49,212 nucleotides of DNA from JBCCGR01 sp039029195 (GCA_039029195.1 JBCCGR010000033.1:1-49212), one strand, 5' to 3'; shown: positions 1 to 9,700, counted from the first letter of the stretch. Numbers and translations are program-made. The notes: a model not told the origin generated them from the letters alone.

Positions 1-2
1 CC

Positions 3-257
3 CGCCTGACCATTGAGGGCAGGGCCATCAAACTCACCTCCCATGAATTTCGCCTGATTTCCTATCTCATGCACCATCAAAGCGAGATCGTATCGCGAAC
101 CGAATTGATAGAACATCTGTACGATCAAGATTTCGACAGGGATTCCAACACGATTGAAGTGTTCGTCGGTCGACTTCGCAAAAAGATGGGTGTCGATCTG
201 ATCGAAACCGTGCGCGGCCTGGGCTACAGAGTGCAAGCCCCAAACAATGGCGACTAG
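3..257 (+). CDS. feuP: FeuP-type response regulator, C-terminal part
   Basis: Only the DNA-binding half is present; the gene starts upstream of the window and the reading frame is open from base 3. The roughly 84 residues form an OmpR/PhoB winged helix: SHEFRLISYL at the start, the recognition-helix stretch NTIEVFVGRLRKKMG, and the closing wing TVRGLGYRV. The stop overlaps the histidine kinase gene by 11 bases, so the two are co-translated. The name FeuP rests on gene order: in rhizobia feuPQ lies directly before the cycHJKL cytochrome c genes, as here. FeuPQ in rhizobia is known to control iron uptake or cyclic glucan export genes; which applies here cannot be read from the sequence. The receiver domain with its phosphorylated Asp is not visible. 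Confidence 0.85.
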   Translation, partial: RLTIEGRAIKLTSHEFRLISYLMHHQSEIVSRTELIEHLYDQDFDRDSNTIEVFVGRLRKKMGVDLIETVRGLGYRVQAPNNGD

Positions 258-1617
258 CTCTCTTTCAAGTCGACTGATCCTATTTTCTCTGGCCTGGGTG
301 GTGTTCGCGCTGGCGGCAGCGGCGCTCGTATTGGGCACCGTCTATCGCCAGAACGCAAAAGCCAACTTCGAGGAACTGTTGGTCGCTCACCTCTACAATC
401 TGGTGAGCGCGGTCGAACTCGATGATAATGGCAATCCGTCAGCGACACCTCAGCTGGGGTCGCCTTCGTTCGTGCAAAGCTATTCCGGCTGGTACTGGGC
501 TGTAACTTCAACGAAAGATACGTCCAAGTTCCTGCTTTCTTCGCAGTCTTTAGCAGGAGAAGTGCTGACAATCCCCACCACCAACAAGATTGCTTTCAAC
601 GACCAGTTTCAGCGATTCTACGATTTGCAGGGCCCGTCGAACGAGGCCATCCGAGTGGTTGAAGCCCAGATTTTTCTGGGGGAGGGCGATGATCTCTATC
701 ATTTCGTTGTCTCGGGAAACCGAAACTGGCTCGACGATCAGGTCGGCAACGTTCTCAACAGCCTCTATATTTTTCTCGGCGTGTTTGGCGCAGGTACAAT
801 TCTCTCAATCTGGCTTTCCATACGGGTGGGCTTAAAACCGCTTTCCGCTGCCCGAGCAAAACTGAATGAGGTGCGGGAAGGGCGGGCCAAATCACTTGAT
901 GGAGAATACCCCAAAGAAATCAAACCTCTGATTGAGGAGGTCAATGCGCTGATTGCATCCAACGCGACCATTGTCGATCGCGCGCGGGTCCAGGTTGGCA
1001 ACCTGGCGCATGCGCTAAAGACACCATTGGCGGTGATGATCAACGATGCCAGAGCCCGGAAAAACACATTACCTGAACTTGTCGAGGAACAAGTCGGGAC
1101 CATGCAAGATCAGGTTCAGCGATATCTGGATCGAGCAAGAATTGCGGCTCGGGTGGGCACGGCCACGTCGAGTTGTGAGGTGTCACCGGTGACAGACCGT
1201 TTGCTGCGCGTCATGAAGCGCCTTCATCCTCATCTCGACTTTCAGTCAGAATTGGCGGGCAGCAAGAAACTTCTCTTCGCGGGTGAAACCCAGGACCTTG
1301 AAGAACTGCTTGGAAACCTGATTGAGAATGCGTCGAAATTCGCTCAGTCTGCGATCACTATTAGCTGTGCCACACAGATCCTCAATGGTGCACCCAAACT
1401 CCATTTTACAGTTGAAGACGATGGTCCGGGCTTGTCCGAGGCTGAATTCGTAAAGGTTCTGAAGCGCGGCGAGCGCATCGATGAGCAAAAACCCGGCTCA
1501 GGCCTCGGACTCTCTATCGTCCGTGACATCGTGAAGGACTATCAAGGAACGATATCCCAGTGCGAAAGTCGGCACGGTGGACTTGGCGTCAACGTCGAGT
1601 TGCCTGCGGCCACCTGA
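247..1617 (+). CDS. feuQ: FeuQ-type sensor histidine kinase
   Basis: This is a 456-residue inner-membrane sensor kinase, partner of the regulator it overlaps. Membrane segment 1 is at about residues 8-30, a periplasmic sensor loop of about 140 residues follows, and membrane segment 2 is at about 172-193. After a HAMP-like linker comes the phosphoacceptor box NLAHALKTPLA with His255. The ATP-binding lid has the N box NLIENASKF (about 357), the G1 box DDGPGL (about 392) and the G2 box GSGLGLSIV (about 417). The ALKTP form of the H box is typical of PhoQ-like kinases. Autophosphorylation on His255 and transfer to the regulator is the family's mechanism. The FeuQ name is inferred from synteny with cycHJKL. 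The signal sensed is unknown. Confidence 0.85.
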   Translation: MATSSLSSRLILFSLAWVVFALAAAALVLGTVYRQNAKANFEELLVAHLYNLVSAVELDDNGNPSATPQLGSPSFVQSYSGWYWAVTSTKDTSKFLLSSQSLAGEVLTIPTTNKIAFNDQFQRFYDLQGPSNEAIRVVEAQIFLGEGDDLYHFVVSGNRNWLDDQVGNVLNSLYIFLGVFGAGTILSIWLSIRVGLKPLSAARAKLNEVREGRAKSLDGEYPKEIKPLIEEVNALIASNATIVDRARVQVGNLAHALKTPLAVMINDARARKNTLPELVEEQVGTMQDQVQRYLDRARIAARVGTATSSCEVSPVTDRLLRVMKRLHPHLDFQSELAGSKKLLFAGETQDLEELLGNLIENASKFAQSAITISCATQILNGAPKLHFTVEDDGPGLSEAEFVKVLKRGERIDEQKPGSGLGLSIVRDIVKDYQGTISQCESRHGGLGVNVELPAAT

Positions 1618-1742
1618 TTGGCAAACTTTGCGTTCGCTGTGACGGTAAGCGGTTATGTCGCAGACCGCGAAATGGCTATGAGTTGATCTGCTTGTGAACC
1701 AACATAGATTGTGTTTCGGGTACCGCGATCTATGAATGACAT

Positions 1743-2888
1743 ATGATTTTTTGGCTGTTCATATCATTTTTGTGCGCGTCCGTGCTTGTCGGAACGCTCT
1801 ACGCACTGAGGGGCAATCGCGTCTCTTCACGGGCAGAACTGCACACGCTGGAAGTCTACAAGTCTCAACTCACCGAACTTGCGCGTGACCAGAAGCGAGG
1901 ACTTATCAGCGACGAAGAGTTCGAAAACGCCAAAAACGAAGTCAATCGTCGTCTGCTTGCTGTGTCGGAAGCTTCTGAGGGGAGTTCAATCTCTCTGCGG
2001 CAGTCTGCTGGTGCCTCCTATGTGGTGGCGATGATCGCAACATTTGCGGTGCCACTTGGTGCGATATTACTTTATTTGTCCCTCGGTTCACCGGATCGCC
2101 CCGACCTTCCATTGTCAGCAAGGAGCGTTCCTGTAGAGAGCGAGCCAGCCCTGCCTGAATTGATTGCCCGGGCGGAAAAGGTGCTCGAAGGACGACCGGA
2201 CGATCTCAATGGTTGGACCTTGTTGGCACCGATATACATGAAGCTCGGCAGGTCCAATGATGCGGTCAAAGCTTATCGAAACATCGTTCGGCTTTCCCCC
2301 CCTTCACCTCAGTTAGATGCGACCCTTGCGGAGGCAATCGTGATTGCGGGAAACAACCAAGTGACTGATGAAGCGAAATCTCTGTTTCAAGCCGTATTGG
2401 AGAAACAGCCGGGAAGTCCTCGAGCCCGATATTATCTGGCGCTGTGGGAAACTCAGTCGGGAGATCCAAAGCGAGCCGCTTCTCAATGGAGCGATTTGAT
2501 CGCGGCCAGTCCTCCAAACGCGCCTTGGCTGAAAGATGCTCAAGGTTTTCGCGCAAGATCCGCTGAAGCGGCGGGAATAGAGTTGGCAGCATTGCCGGGT
2601 AACCCGACTGCCGAGCAGATCAAAGATGCTGACACCATGTCTGCGGAAGACCGGCAAGAAATGATCTCCGGTATGGTGGCCTCTCTGGCAGACCGCTTGA
2701 AGGACGATCCCGACAATATCGAAGGCTGGCTGCGCCTTATTCGAAGTTATCAGGTGTTGAACCGGACAGACAACGCTGCAAAGGCATTGGAAACAGCAAT
2801 CAAACAATTCAAAGATCGGCCCGATGAGACAGGACGCCTTCTCGCACTTGCTGGAGAACTGGGTTTGAACAAGGGTGCGGATCAATGA
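1743..2888 (+). CDS. ccmI: cytochrome c maturation protein CcmI (CycH)
   Basis: CcmI holds apocytochrome c and passes it to the heme ligation complex. The 381-residue protein has a membrane segment at residues 1-22 and another at about 92-114. Between them is the charged family segment with DQKRGLISDEEFENAKNEV. From about 140 onward it is built of TPR-like helices in the periplasm (for example PDDLNGWTLLAPIYMKLGRS and later DPDNIEGWLRLIRSYQ). It starts the ccmIEFH operon 125 bases after feuQ, and its stop codon overlaps the ccmE start. Length and domain order match rhizobial CycH. A four-codon open frame at 1732-1746 overlaps the start but is probably chance. Confidence 0.95.
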   Translation: MIFWLFISFLCASVLVGTLYALRGNRVSSRAELHTLEVYKSQLTELARDQKRGLISDEEFENAKNEVNRRLLAVSEASEGSSISLRQSAGASYVVAMIATFAVPLGAILLYLSLGSPDRPDLPLSARSVPVESEPALPELIARAEKVLEGRPDDLNGWTLLAPIYMKLGRSNDAVKAYRNIVRLSPPSPQLDATLAEAIVIAGNNQVTDEAKSLFQAVLEKQPGSPRARYYLALWETQSGDPKRAASQWSDLIAASPPNAPWLKDAQGFRARSAEAAGIELAALPGNPTAEQIKDADTMSAEDRQEMISGMVASLADRLKDDPDNIEGWLRLIRSYQVLNRTDNAAKALETAIKQFKDRPDETGRLLALAGELGLNKGADQ

Positions 2889-3337
2889 GCCGGAAGCAAA
2901 TCAGATTGGTCTGGATCGGCACAATTGGTGCGGTGCTGGCTTTGGCGGTTGGCCTGACACTCTTTGCCCTCAGATCAGAAATCTCGTTTGCTTTGAACCC
3001 AACAGAGATCAAGCAGCGACAGATCAAACCGGGTGAGCGAGTCCGTTTGTTCGGTTTGGTTGAAGAGGGTTCTGTGGTTCGCGGTGAAGGCTTGAACGTT
3101 TCGTTTTCGCTCACCGATGGCGAAACAAACATGAAGGTAAGGTTCAACAACATTCTGCCCGATCTGTTTCGGGAAGGGCAGGGCATCATCACAGAAGGTG
3201 AAGTCTCACCTGGTGGCGAGTTTTTGGCAGACACAGTTTTGGCCAAACATGATGAGAATTACGTGCCCAAGGAACTTGCGGAGACTTTAAAGAAGCAGGG
3301 TGTTTGGCAGGGTGAAGAAGAAGGTGTGAAGCAATGA
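2885..3337 (+). CDS. ccmE: periplasmic heme chaperone CcmE (CycJ)
   Basis: CcmE binds heme covalently on a histidine and hands it to the CcmF/CcmH ligase. The 150-residue protein has one N-terminal membrane anchor (about residues 7-28) and a periplasmic OB-fold core. The heme-binding motif LAKHDENYVP is intact, with His122 as the attachment residue and Tyr126 as the axial ligand by family knowledge. The start ATG lies inside the ccmI stop (ATGA, 4-base overlap) and its own stop overlaps ccmF in the same way, so translation is coupled through the operon. ccmABCD and ccmG are not in the window. Confidence 0.97.
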   Translation: MSRKQIRLVWIGTIGAVLALAVGLTLFALRSEISFALNPTEIKQRQIKPGERVRLFGLVEEGSVVRGEGLNVSFSLTDGETNMKVRFNNILPDLFREGQGIITEGEVSPGGEFLADTVLAKHDENYVPKELAETLKKQGVWQGEEEGVKQ

Positions 3338-5319
3338 GCGTCGAAATCGGCCATTTCGCCCTCATTCTTTGCTTCACTGTGTCGTGCTTCCAGGCCATCG
3401 TTCCGATGTGGGGCGCTCGAATTGGAGATGACCGGTTGATGGAAACGGCGCGGTACACGTCCGTGCTATCCCTCTTTCTGCTGTTGCTTTCCGGTGCTGT
3501 TCTCACGTCCGCCTATCTGAATTCAGATTTCTCGGTTCTGAACGTCTGGCAAAACTCACATTCGCAGATGCCGACATTGTTCAAGTTCACAGGAACCTGG
3601 GGCAACCACGAAGGTTCCATGCTGTTGTGGTTGATCATTCTCGCCGTTTTCGCAGCAGCGGTCGCCGTGGGTGGTCGCAACCTGCCCGCGACGCTGCGAG
3701 CGAATGTGCTCGCCGTTCAGGCATGGATTTTGGCCTCCTTCCTGGCGTTTGTTATTCTGACGTCGAACCCGTTCACCCGTCTCGATCGTGTGCCGTTTGA
3801 GGGCAAAGACCTCAATCCCATCCTCCAGGACATCGGATTGGCGATCCACCCACCGATGCTCTATCTGGGATATGTGGGTTTCTCTATTACGTTTGCGTTC
3901 GCTGTTGCTGCGCTCATTGAGGGCCGCATTGATGCTGCCTGGGCTCGCTGGGTACGCCCTTGGACACTGATTGCCTGGGTGTTTCTGACTGCTGGCATCG
4001 CCATGGGATCTTACTGGGCTTACTACGAGCTCGGCTGGGGCGGCTGGTGGTTCTGGGATCCAGTGGAAAACTCATCCTTCATGCCATGGCTTGCGGGAAC
4101 CGCGCTTCTCCATTCCGCACTCGTGATGGAAAAACGTGAGGCGCTCAGGGTCTGGACTGTGCTTCTTGCAATCCTGACCTTTTCTCTGTCCTTGCTTGGC
4201 ACGTTCCTAGTCCGCTCCGGGGTCCTGACATCGGTGCACGCATTCGCGACGGACCCCCAGCGCGGACTGTTCATCCTTCTCATTCTCTGTTTTTTCATCG
4301 GCGGCTCGCTGTTTTTATTCGCACTTCGAGCAGGTACGTTGCGTCAGGGAGGCATTTTTGCGCCTATTTCGCGCGAAGGTGCGCTGGTATTGAACAATCT
4401 GCTGCTCACTACCGCCACAGCAACCGTGTTGGTCGGAACACTTTACCCGTTGTTGTTGGAAGCCGTGACGGGAGACAAGATTTCGGTCGGAGCACCTTTC
4501 TTCAATCTCACCTTCGGACCGCTGATGATCCCAATCATTTTGGCAATGCCCTTCGGTCCGCTGCTCGCCTGGAAACGGGGTGATCTTTATGCCGCCGCCC
4601 AACGATTGCAGTTGGTGGCGATTGTTTCGGTTCTGGCTGCACTTGCAATGATATGGTTTGTAGATGGCGGCCCCGTGCTTGCGGCACTCGGCGTGGGTAT
4701 CGCTGTTTGGCTGATGATCGGCTCGTTTGCTGAGTTATTCGTGCGGTCAGGATTGCCGAAGGTTTCATTTGCAACCGCATTCCGACGATTGATCGGACTT
4801 CAGCGTACTCAGTGGGGAACGGCAATCGCCCACTTTGGAATGGGCGTCACAGTTCTAGGCATTGTCTTTGTCACCGCTTTTGAGACGGAGAAAGTGGTCA
4901 TCCTGAAGGCTGGTGAGACGGTTGTCGATCACGGGTACACGCTCGAATATTCTGAATTGCGGACGGGTAAGTTTGGCAACTATTCAGAGCAACTGGCACG
5001 TTTGAAACTGAGCCGCGATGGTAAAGCGCTGGGAGAGATGCACCCTTCCAAGCGCTTGTATGAAGCGCGACAGATGCCAACATCTGAAGCGTCAATCCGA
5101 TCCTTTGGCTTCTCGCAGCTCTATGTGGCGCTGGGGGACATTCGTAGCGACGGCTCTGTGGTCTTTCGAGTTTGGTGGAAACCGCTGGTGCTGTTGATCT
5201 GGCTTGGTTCGATCCTCATGTCTTTGGGTGGTTTAGTCTCCCTGACAGATCGAAGGCTGCGCATTGGAGCGCCTCAACCATCGAAGAAGCGCGCGGCAAT
5301 GGCCAATGAAGCAGCTTAG
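3334..5319 (+). CDS. ccmF: heme lyase subunit CcmF (CycK)
   Basis: CcmF is the large integral membrane part of the cytochrome c heme ligase. The 661-residue protein is hydrophobic along its length, with more than ten membrane segments. It carries the tryptophan-rich periplasmic loop WGGWWFWDPVENSS at about residue 235, which binds heme in this family. The conserved histidines are in LAIHPPMLYLGY (about 172) and HSALVMEK (about 261). It overlaps ccmE by 4 bases at the start and ccmH by 14 bases at the end. Length is normal for the family and no frameshift is seen. Confidence 0.97.
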   Translation: MSVEIGHFALILCFTVSCFQAIVPMWGARIGDDRLMETARYTSVLSLFLLLLSGAVLTSAYLNSDFSVLNVWQNSHSQMPTLFKFTGTWGNHEGSMLLWLIILAVFAAAVAVGGRNLPATLRANVLAVQAWILASFLAFVILTSNPFTRLDRVPFEGKDLNPILQDIGLAIHPPMLYLGYVGFSITFAFAVAALIEGRIDAAWARWVRPWTLIAWVFLTAGIAMGSYWAYYELGWGGWWFWDPVENSSFMPWLAGTALLHSALVMEKREALRVWTVLLAILTFSLSLLGTFLVRSGVLTSVHAFATDPQRGLFILLILCFFIGGSLFLFALRAGTLRQGGIFAPISREGALVLNNLLLTTATATVLVGTLYPLLLEAVTGDKISVGAPFFNLTFGPLMIPIILAMPFGPLLAWKRGDLYAAAQRLQLVAIVSVLAALAMIWFVDGGPVLAALGVGIAVWLMIGSFAELFVRSGLPKVSFATAFRRLIGLQRTQWGTAIAHFGMGVTVLGIVFVTAFETEKVVILKAGETVVDHGYTLEYSELRTGKFGNYSEQLARLKLSRDGKALGEMHPSKRLYEARQMPTSEASIRSFGFSQLYVALGDIRSDGSVVFRVWWKPLVLLIWLGSILMSLGGLVSLTDRRLRIGAPQPSKKRAAMANEAA

Positions 5320-5803
5320 CCTATTCACTGCCGTGCTGGTGCTATTCGCGCAAATGGCGGTTGCAGGACCTGCCTGGGCCGTCGATCCGGAAGAAGTGCT
5401 TTCTGATCCAGCGCTTGAAAAACGGGCACGAAATCTCTCCGCCGGCCTTCGCTGTCTTGTTTGTCAAAATCAGTCGATTGATGATTCCGATGCCGATCTT
5501 GCAAAGGACCTGCGGCTTCGTGTGCGAGAGCGTTTGGTGGCCGGTGACACAGATGAACAGGTCATTGATTATCTGATTGATCGTTACGGAGAATTTGTGC
5601 TGCTACGCCCCAGGTTTGGTACGCATACATTACTGCTTTGGAGTGTGCCCATTATCGGGTTGCTGATTGCGGGAGTGGTCGTCTTTCGTTCAACGCGAAA
5701 GACAGCGGCCGTTGCCCAGCCGGGAAGTACCGCGCCGCTCACTGAGGAAGAGCAAAAGAAGCTTGATCAGCTATTGGGCGAACATTCCCGCGACGATACC
5801 TGA
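5306..5803 (+). CDS. ccmH: cytochrome c maturation thioredoxin-like CcmH (CycL)
   Basis: CcmH reduces the CXXCH cysteines of apocytochrome c before heme attachment. The short form (165 residues) has the redox motif RCLVCQNQ with Cys50 and Cys53, a helical periplasmic domain, and one C-terminal membrane segment at about residues 104-124 (HTLLLWSVPIIGLLIAG). I chose the ATG at 5306 because it is followed at once by a signal peptide (MKQLSLFTAVLVLFAQ, cleaved near AWA); an upstream in-frame start at 5264 would put 14 charged residues ahead of it. The gene overlaps ccmF by 14 bases and closes the operon. Confidence 0.95.
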   Translation: MKQLSLFTAVLVLFAQMAVAGPAWAVDPEEVLSDPALEKRARNLSAGLRCLVCQNQSIDDSDADLAKDLRLRVRERLVAGDTDEQVIDYLIDRYGEFVLLRPRFGTHTLLLWSVPIIGLLIAGVVVFRSTRKTAAVAQPGSTAPLTEEEQKKLDQLLGEHSRDDT

Positions 5804-5944
5804 ATAGTCCCGTTTGATTTGTGGCGAACAGGGCAGTTCATTACCGATATTTAATGCCGCCGCAATTTTACCGTAAGGTTGCGAAACCCATATTGGCGTC
5901 ATCGTCCTCCCAGATGACACAAGAACACAATAAGGGTTTCGAAA

Positions 5945-7468
5945 ATGACACAAACCTCTGCTGTAGCCAAAAGGTCCGGCAAGCTGAAGTCTGCCGTCAG
6001 CGCAGTAATTCTCCTCGGCCTCGGTGGCGCAATTGCAGGCGGCGGCATGATGGCAAGTTCACCACCTGTTTTTGCTGATGCCGTTCGCGTTCCAGCTCCT
6101 CAAGCGCCAAGCTTTGCCGATGTGGTAGAAGCCGTTTCGCCAGCAGTTGTCAGTGTGCGCGTTGAAGCACGTGTTCAGCCGGCGCTTGATGGCGAACTCT
6201 CCCCACCACGCAATCTCCCCCGCAATCCATTCCGTCGTTTCTTTGATGAGCGTGACCCGTTTGGAGACCGCTTTTTCCGACCCAACCGCCCGAGACGTGG
6301 TGAGCGTGGCCCGCGTTCCCGTCGATTTGGCATGTCGCAGGGATCCGGTTTCTTCGTATCGGAAGATGGCTACATCGTTACAAACAATCACGTTGTACGA
6401 AGCAGTTCAAAGCTCACCGTCGTCCTCAATGATGGTGAAGAACTCGAGGCAGAACTGATTGGCACGGACCGACGAACCGACCTTGCCGTTCTGAAGGTGA
6501 AGGCGGATCGCAAGTTCACCTATGTGGACTTTGCCAAAAACAAAGCTCGTGTTGGTGACTGGGTGGTTGCCGTTGGCAATCCGTTTGGTCTGGGCGGAAC
6601 CGTAACCTCAGGCATCGTTTCTGCGCACAGCCGCGACATCGGTGCCGGTCCATACGACAACTTCATCCAAATCGATGCCGCCGTGAACAAAGGCAATTCC
6701 GGAGGACCGGCGTTTAATCTCACGGGTGAAGTGATCGGTGTGAACACCGCAATCTTCTCACCATCTGGTGGCAATGTAGGCATTGCGTTTGCAATTCCTG
6801 CCGCGACCGCCCGCAATGTGGTGAAAGCGCTCATCGAAGATGGAGCGGTTACCCGCGGCTGGCTTGGCGTTCGCATTCAGCCGGTGACGAAGGACATCGC
6901 TGAATCTGTTGGTTTGGACAAGGATCAGGGAGCAATTGTCTCCGATCCACAACCTGGTGGCCCTGCATCCAAGGCCGGCATCCGTTCCGGTGACATCATC
7001 ACCGCTGTTGATGGCAAAAACATCAAGAATCCCAAGCAGCTTGCTCGCGTGATCGCAGCTTATTCGCCATCCGACAAGGCCGCCATCAGCGTATGGCGCA
7101 ATGGTGAGACGCGCGAGATTGAGGTGGAACTTGGCAAGCTTCCCAGCAACCTGACGGCATCACGTTCCAGATCTGATCAAGGTAACCAGCGGTCAGAGCC
7201 ATCTTCGTTGGAAGGTTTTGGGCTGGCGCTGGAAGGCTCCCGCGACGGCGTTGAAGTGGTTGACGTGGAGCCTGGCAGCGAAGCCGCAAAAAAAGGCATC
7301 CGAGTCGGAGATGTTGTGGTTTCAGTGAACGGTCGGGAAACCCCGACCCCGACAGAGGTCGAGCGTGAGATCAGCGAAGCCTTGGATGCAGACCGTAAGG
7401 CAATTCTTCTGCAAATCCGATCCGGGCAGAACAGCCGATTTGTCGCCCTGCCGGTTTCCAAGGGCTAG
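5945..7468 (+). CDS. degP: periplasmic serine protease DegP/HtrA
   Basis: DegP degrades or holds misfolded proteins in the periplasm. The 507-residue precursor has a signal peptide ending near residue 44 (PVFADA). The trypsin-like domain shows the full triad: His149 in TNNHVV, Asp179 in TDLAVLKV, and Ser252 in GNSGGPAF. Two PDZ domains follow at about 285-375 and 420-500. A loop rich in Arg, Pro and Phe lies between the N-terminus and the catalytic domain (about 85-130), as in rhizobial DegP1. It stands 141 bases after ccmH, so it may have its own promoter. A strong terminator follows at 7534. Confidence 0.95.
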   Translation: MTQTSAVAKRSGKLKSAVSAVILLGLGGAIAGGGMMASSPPVFADAVRVPAPQAPSFADVVEAVSPAVVSVRVEARVQPALDGELSPPRNLPRNPFRRFFDERDPFGDRFFRPNRPRRGERGPRSRRFGMSQGSGFFVSEDGYIVTNNHVVRSSSKLTVVLNDGEELEAELIGTDRRTDLAVLKVKADRKFTYVDFAKNKARVGDWVVAVGNPFGLGGTVTSGIVSAHSRDIGAGPYDNFIQIDAAVNKGNSGGPAFNLTGEVIGVNTAIFSPSGGNVGIAFAIPAATARNVVKALIEDGAVTRGWLGVRIQPVTKDIAESVGLDKDQGAIVSDPQPGGPASKAGIRSGDIITAVDGKNIKNPKQLARVIAAYSPSDKAAISVWRNGETREIEVELGKLPSNLTASRSRSDQGNQRSEPSSLEGFGLALEGSRDGVEVVDVEPGSEAAKKGIRVGDVVVSVNGRETPTPTEVEREISEALDADRKAILLQIRSGQNSRFVALPVSKG

Positions 7469-7533
7469 CGCCTTAGAACGCGGATAAATGCGGATGATGT
7501 AACCGGTCGCCCCCGACATCCCGCATTTTTCCG

Positions 7534-7567
7534 TGGCAGCGGGTCCCATCAACTCGCTGCCATTTTT
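7534..7567 (+). terminator. Rho-independent terminator after degP
   Basis: An 8-bp perfect stem (TGGCAGCG paired with CGCTGCCA) with a 13-base loop is followed by five T residues. It lies 65 bases after the degP stop and before the next two-component operon, so it separates the two transcription units. Confidence 0.75.
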
Positions 7568-7614
7568 CTGTTTTCACGGGTATTAAGCAGTGGAACGTGG
7601 CATCTGGGGGAATC

Positions 7615-8286
7615 ATGAAAATCCTGATTGTTGAAGACGACCTTGAGGCCGCCGGCTATCTCGTCAACGCGTTGAACGAAGCTGGCCACACGGCCGATCA
7701 CGCGGCTGATGGTGAATCTGGCGAACACTTCGGAACCACCCAGCAATATGATGTGTTCATCATTGATCGGATGCTGCCGAAACTTGATGGACTTGACCTG
7801 ATTGCCCGGCTACGCGCGCATGGTGTGAAGAGCCCAATGCTCATTCTGTCGGCGCTTGGTCAGGTCGATGATCGCGTGACGGGGTTGCGGGCAGGGGGGG
7901 ATGATTACCTTTCAAAGCCTTACGCGTTTTCGGAACTGCTTGCTCGGATTGAAGTGCTTGCACGTCGCTCCAGCGGTGGTGAAAACGAGACCTCCTATCA
8001 GGTGGGCGATCTGAAGCTTGATCGACTGTCACACAATGTGGAGCGTGATGGTCAATCGATCCTGCTGCAACCCAGAGAGTTCCGCTTGCTGGAATATCTG
8101 ATGCGCAATGCCGGACAGGTGGTCACCAGAACCATGCTGCTTGAACATGTCTGGGATTATCACTTTGACCCTCAGACGAACGTGATCGATGTGCACATAT
8201 CGCGCCTGCGTTCCAAAATCGACAAAGAGTTTGAACAACCCTTGCTTCATACGATCCGCGGTGCCGGATATATGATGAAGGCATAA
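7615..8286 (+). CDS. OmpR/PhoB-family response regulator
   Basis: This 223-residue regulator has a receiver domain with phosphoacceptor Asp51 in FIIDRMLP, acidic residues in VEDD near the start, and the conserved Lys in YLSKPYAF. A winged-helix DNA-binding domain occupies about residues 125-223, ending with TIRGAGYMM. The start at 7615 follows the purine-rich TCTGGGGGAATC; an in-frame ATG at 7597 would only add MASGGI before the conserved MKILIVEDD. It is followed 16 bases later by its likely kinase partner. In rhizobia this pair sits between degP and glnE. Target genes are unknown. Confidence 0.92.
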   Translation: MKILIVEDDLEAAGYLVNALNEAGHTADHAADGESGEHFGTTQQYDVFIIDRMLPKLDGLDLIARLRAHGVKSPMLILSALGQVDDRVTGLRAGGDDYLSKPYAFSELLARIEVLARRSSGGENETSYQVGDLKLDRLSHNVERDGQSILLQPREFRLLEYLMRNAGQVVTRTMLLEHVWDYHFDPQTNVIDVHISRLRSKIDKEFEQPLLHTIRGAGYMMKA

Positions 8287-8302
8287 CCGTGCCACGATTG
8301 TG

Positions 8303-9700
8303 ATGTTGCAAGTTCGTCGCCTGCTTCGGGTTACCGCGGTCCGCCTGTCGCTGATATACACGCTGATATTTGGCCTGTTTGCGGTTGGCCTGATATACTA
8401 TGTGAGCGAGAGCACCGTGGGTGCCTTGTACCGACAGACAATCGACCACATTCGTGACGAAGTGTCTGAATTGCAGCTCATCTATCGCCGCGGCAATATT
8501 GGCAGGTTGGTGCGGGCGATGGAACTGAGGTCCCGGGCACCGGGCAGCGGCGTTTATCTCATCACAGATCCGCTGGGACGGGTGATTGCCGGCAACATTC
8601 AGGAACTCGACGTGCGATTGCTGCAGACCGCCGGATGGCGGGATCGTCCGTTTGCCTACCGTCGGCTTGGATCCGCTCTCAGCGATGAGGATGACTTTGC
8701 CATTGCGCAGGTGTTCATCCTTCCTGGTGGAATGCGCATGTTGGTCGGGCGTGACACCGGTGAACCCGCCCGTTTCCAATCGATCATCTCCTCATCTGTG
8801 ATGGTTGCCATCGGCGCCATGGTGGCCTTTGGCCTTCTTGCCTGGCTGCTGATCGGTCGGCGCGCGTTGGTGCGCATTGATACGGTTTCGCAGTCGGTTT
8901 CCCGAATTCTGGATGGTGATCTGAAAGAGCGTTTGCCGCTTTCTGGCACCGGCGATGAGTTTGACCGCCTGTCAGAGCGCATGAACGCGCTGCTCCAAAA
9001 GATCAGTCTGTTGAACGAGGGGCTGAAGCAGGTCTCCGACAACATCGCCCACGATCTAAAAACGCCACTGACGCGACTACAGAACCGCGCCGAGGCCGCA
9101 CTGAGAACAGACGCAACGAAGGAAGAGATGCGGGATGCAATGGCGCAGATGCTGGATGAATCCAATGCACTGATCAGAACATTCAATGCACTTTTGATGA
9201 TCTCAAGAGTTGAAGCCGGGTCCGTTCCCCTCGAATTCAGTGAATTGGACCTGAAACAGGTCATCGAAGATGTTGTTGAGCTCTATGAGCCACTTGCAGA
9301 AGAAGCGGGCGTGTCGCTGCAGGTTGAACCTCAAGCCGAATGCCACATCACTGCCAATCGTGAACTGATCGGACAGGCTGTTGCCAATCTGATCGACAAC
9401 GCACTGAAATACGGTTCCTCAACCACCAGCGAAGGCGCAATGATCACAATTTCAGTGTCTGAGATTGAATCGGGCGCCGTGATCTCAGTTGCCGACAATG
9501 GAACTGGCATTCCTGACGGTGACAGGGAAAGGGTCAAGGAGCGGTTCGTGCGGCTCGACAAAAGCCGGACGAGACCCGGATCCGGCCTTGGGCTCAGCCT
9601 CGTCAGCGCAGTCGCTAAGCTGCATAAGGGTGAACTGTTGCTGGAAGGCAACGCGCCCGGTCTGCGCGCAATCTTGAAACTGCCGGTTCAGCGGACGTAA
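8303..9700 (+). CDS. sensor histidine kinase, partner of the preceding regulator
   Basis: The 465-residue membrane kinase has segments at about residues 15-35 and 162-182, with a periplasmic domain of about 125 residues between them, and a HAMP domain (DGDLKERLPLSGTGDEFDRL). The H box DNIAHDLKTPLTRL carries His250. The catalytic domain has NLIDNALKYG, ADNGTGIP and GSGLGLSLVSAVAKLHKGEL. A GTG at 8300 directly before the ATG could also be used. The layout (periplasmic sensor, HAMP, DLKTP box) resembles CpxA/EnvZ-class envelope sensors. Its place next to degP fits an envelope-stress role, but this is inference. Confidence 0.9.
   Translation: MLQVRRLLRVTAVRLSLIYTLIFGLFAVGLIYYVSESTVGALYRQTIDHIRDEVSELQLIYRRGNIGRLVRAMELRSRAPGSGVYLITDPLGRVIAGNIQELDVRLLQTAGWRDRPFAYRRLGSALSDEDDFAIAQVFILPGGMRMLVGRDTGEPARFQSIISSSVMVAIGAMVAFGLLAWLLIGRRALVRIDTVSQSVSRILDGDLKERLPLSGTGDEFDRLSERMNALLQKISLLNEGLKQVSDNIAHDLKTPLTRLQNRAEAALRTDATKEEMRDAMAQMLDESNALIRTFNALLMISRVEAGSVPLEFSELDLKQVIEDVVELYEPLAEEAGVSLQVEPQAECHITANRELIGQAVANLIDNALKYGSSTTSEGAMITISVSEIESGAVISVADNGTGIPDGDRERVKERFVRLDKSRTRPGSGLGLSLVSAVAKLHKGELLLEGNAPGLRAILKLPVQRT

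Noticed and set aside
1732..1746. Four-codon upstream frame overlapping the ccmI start
   Set aside because: Too short, with no ribosome site and no composition that suggests a leader peptide.
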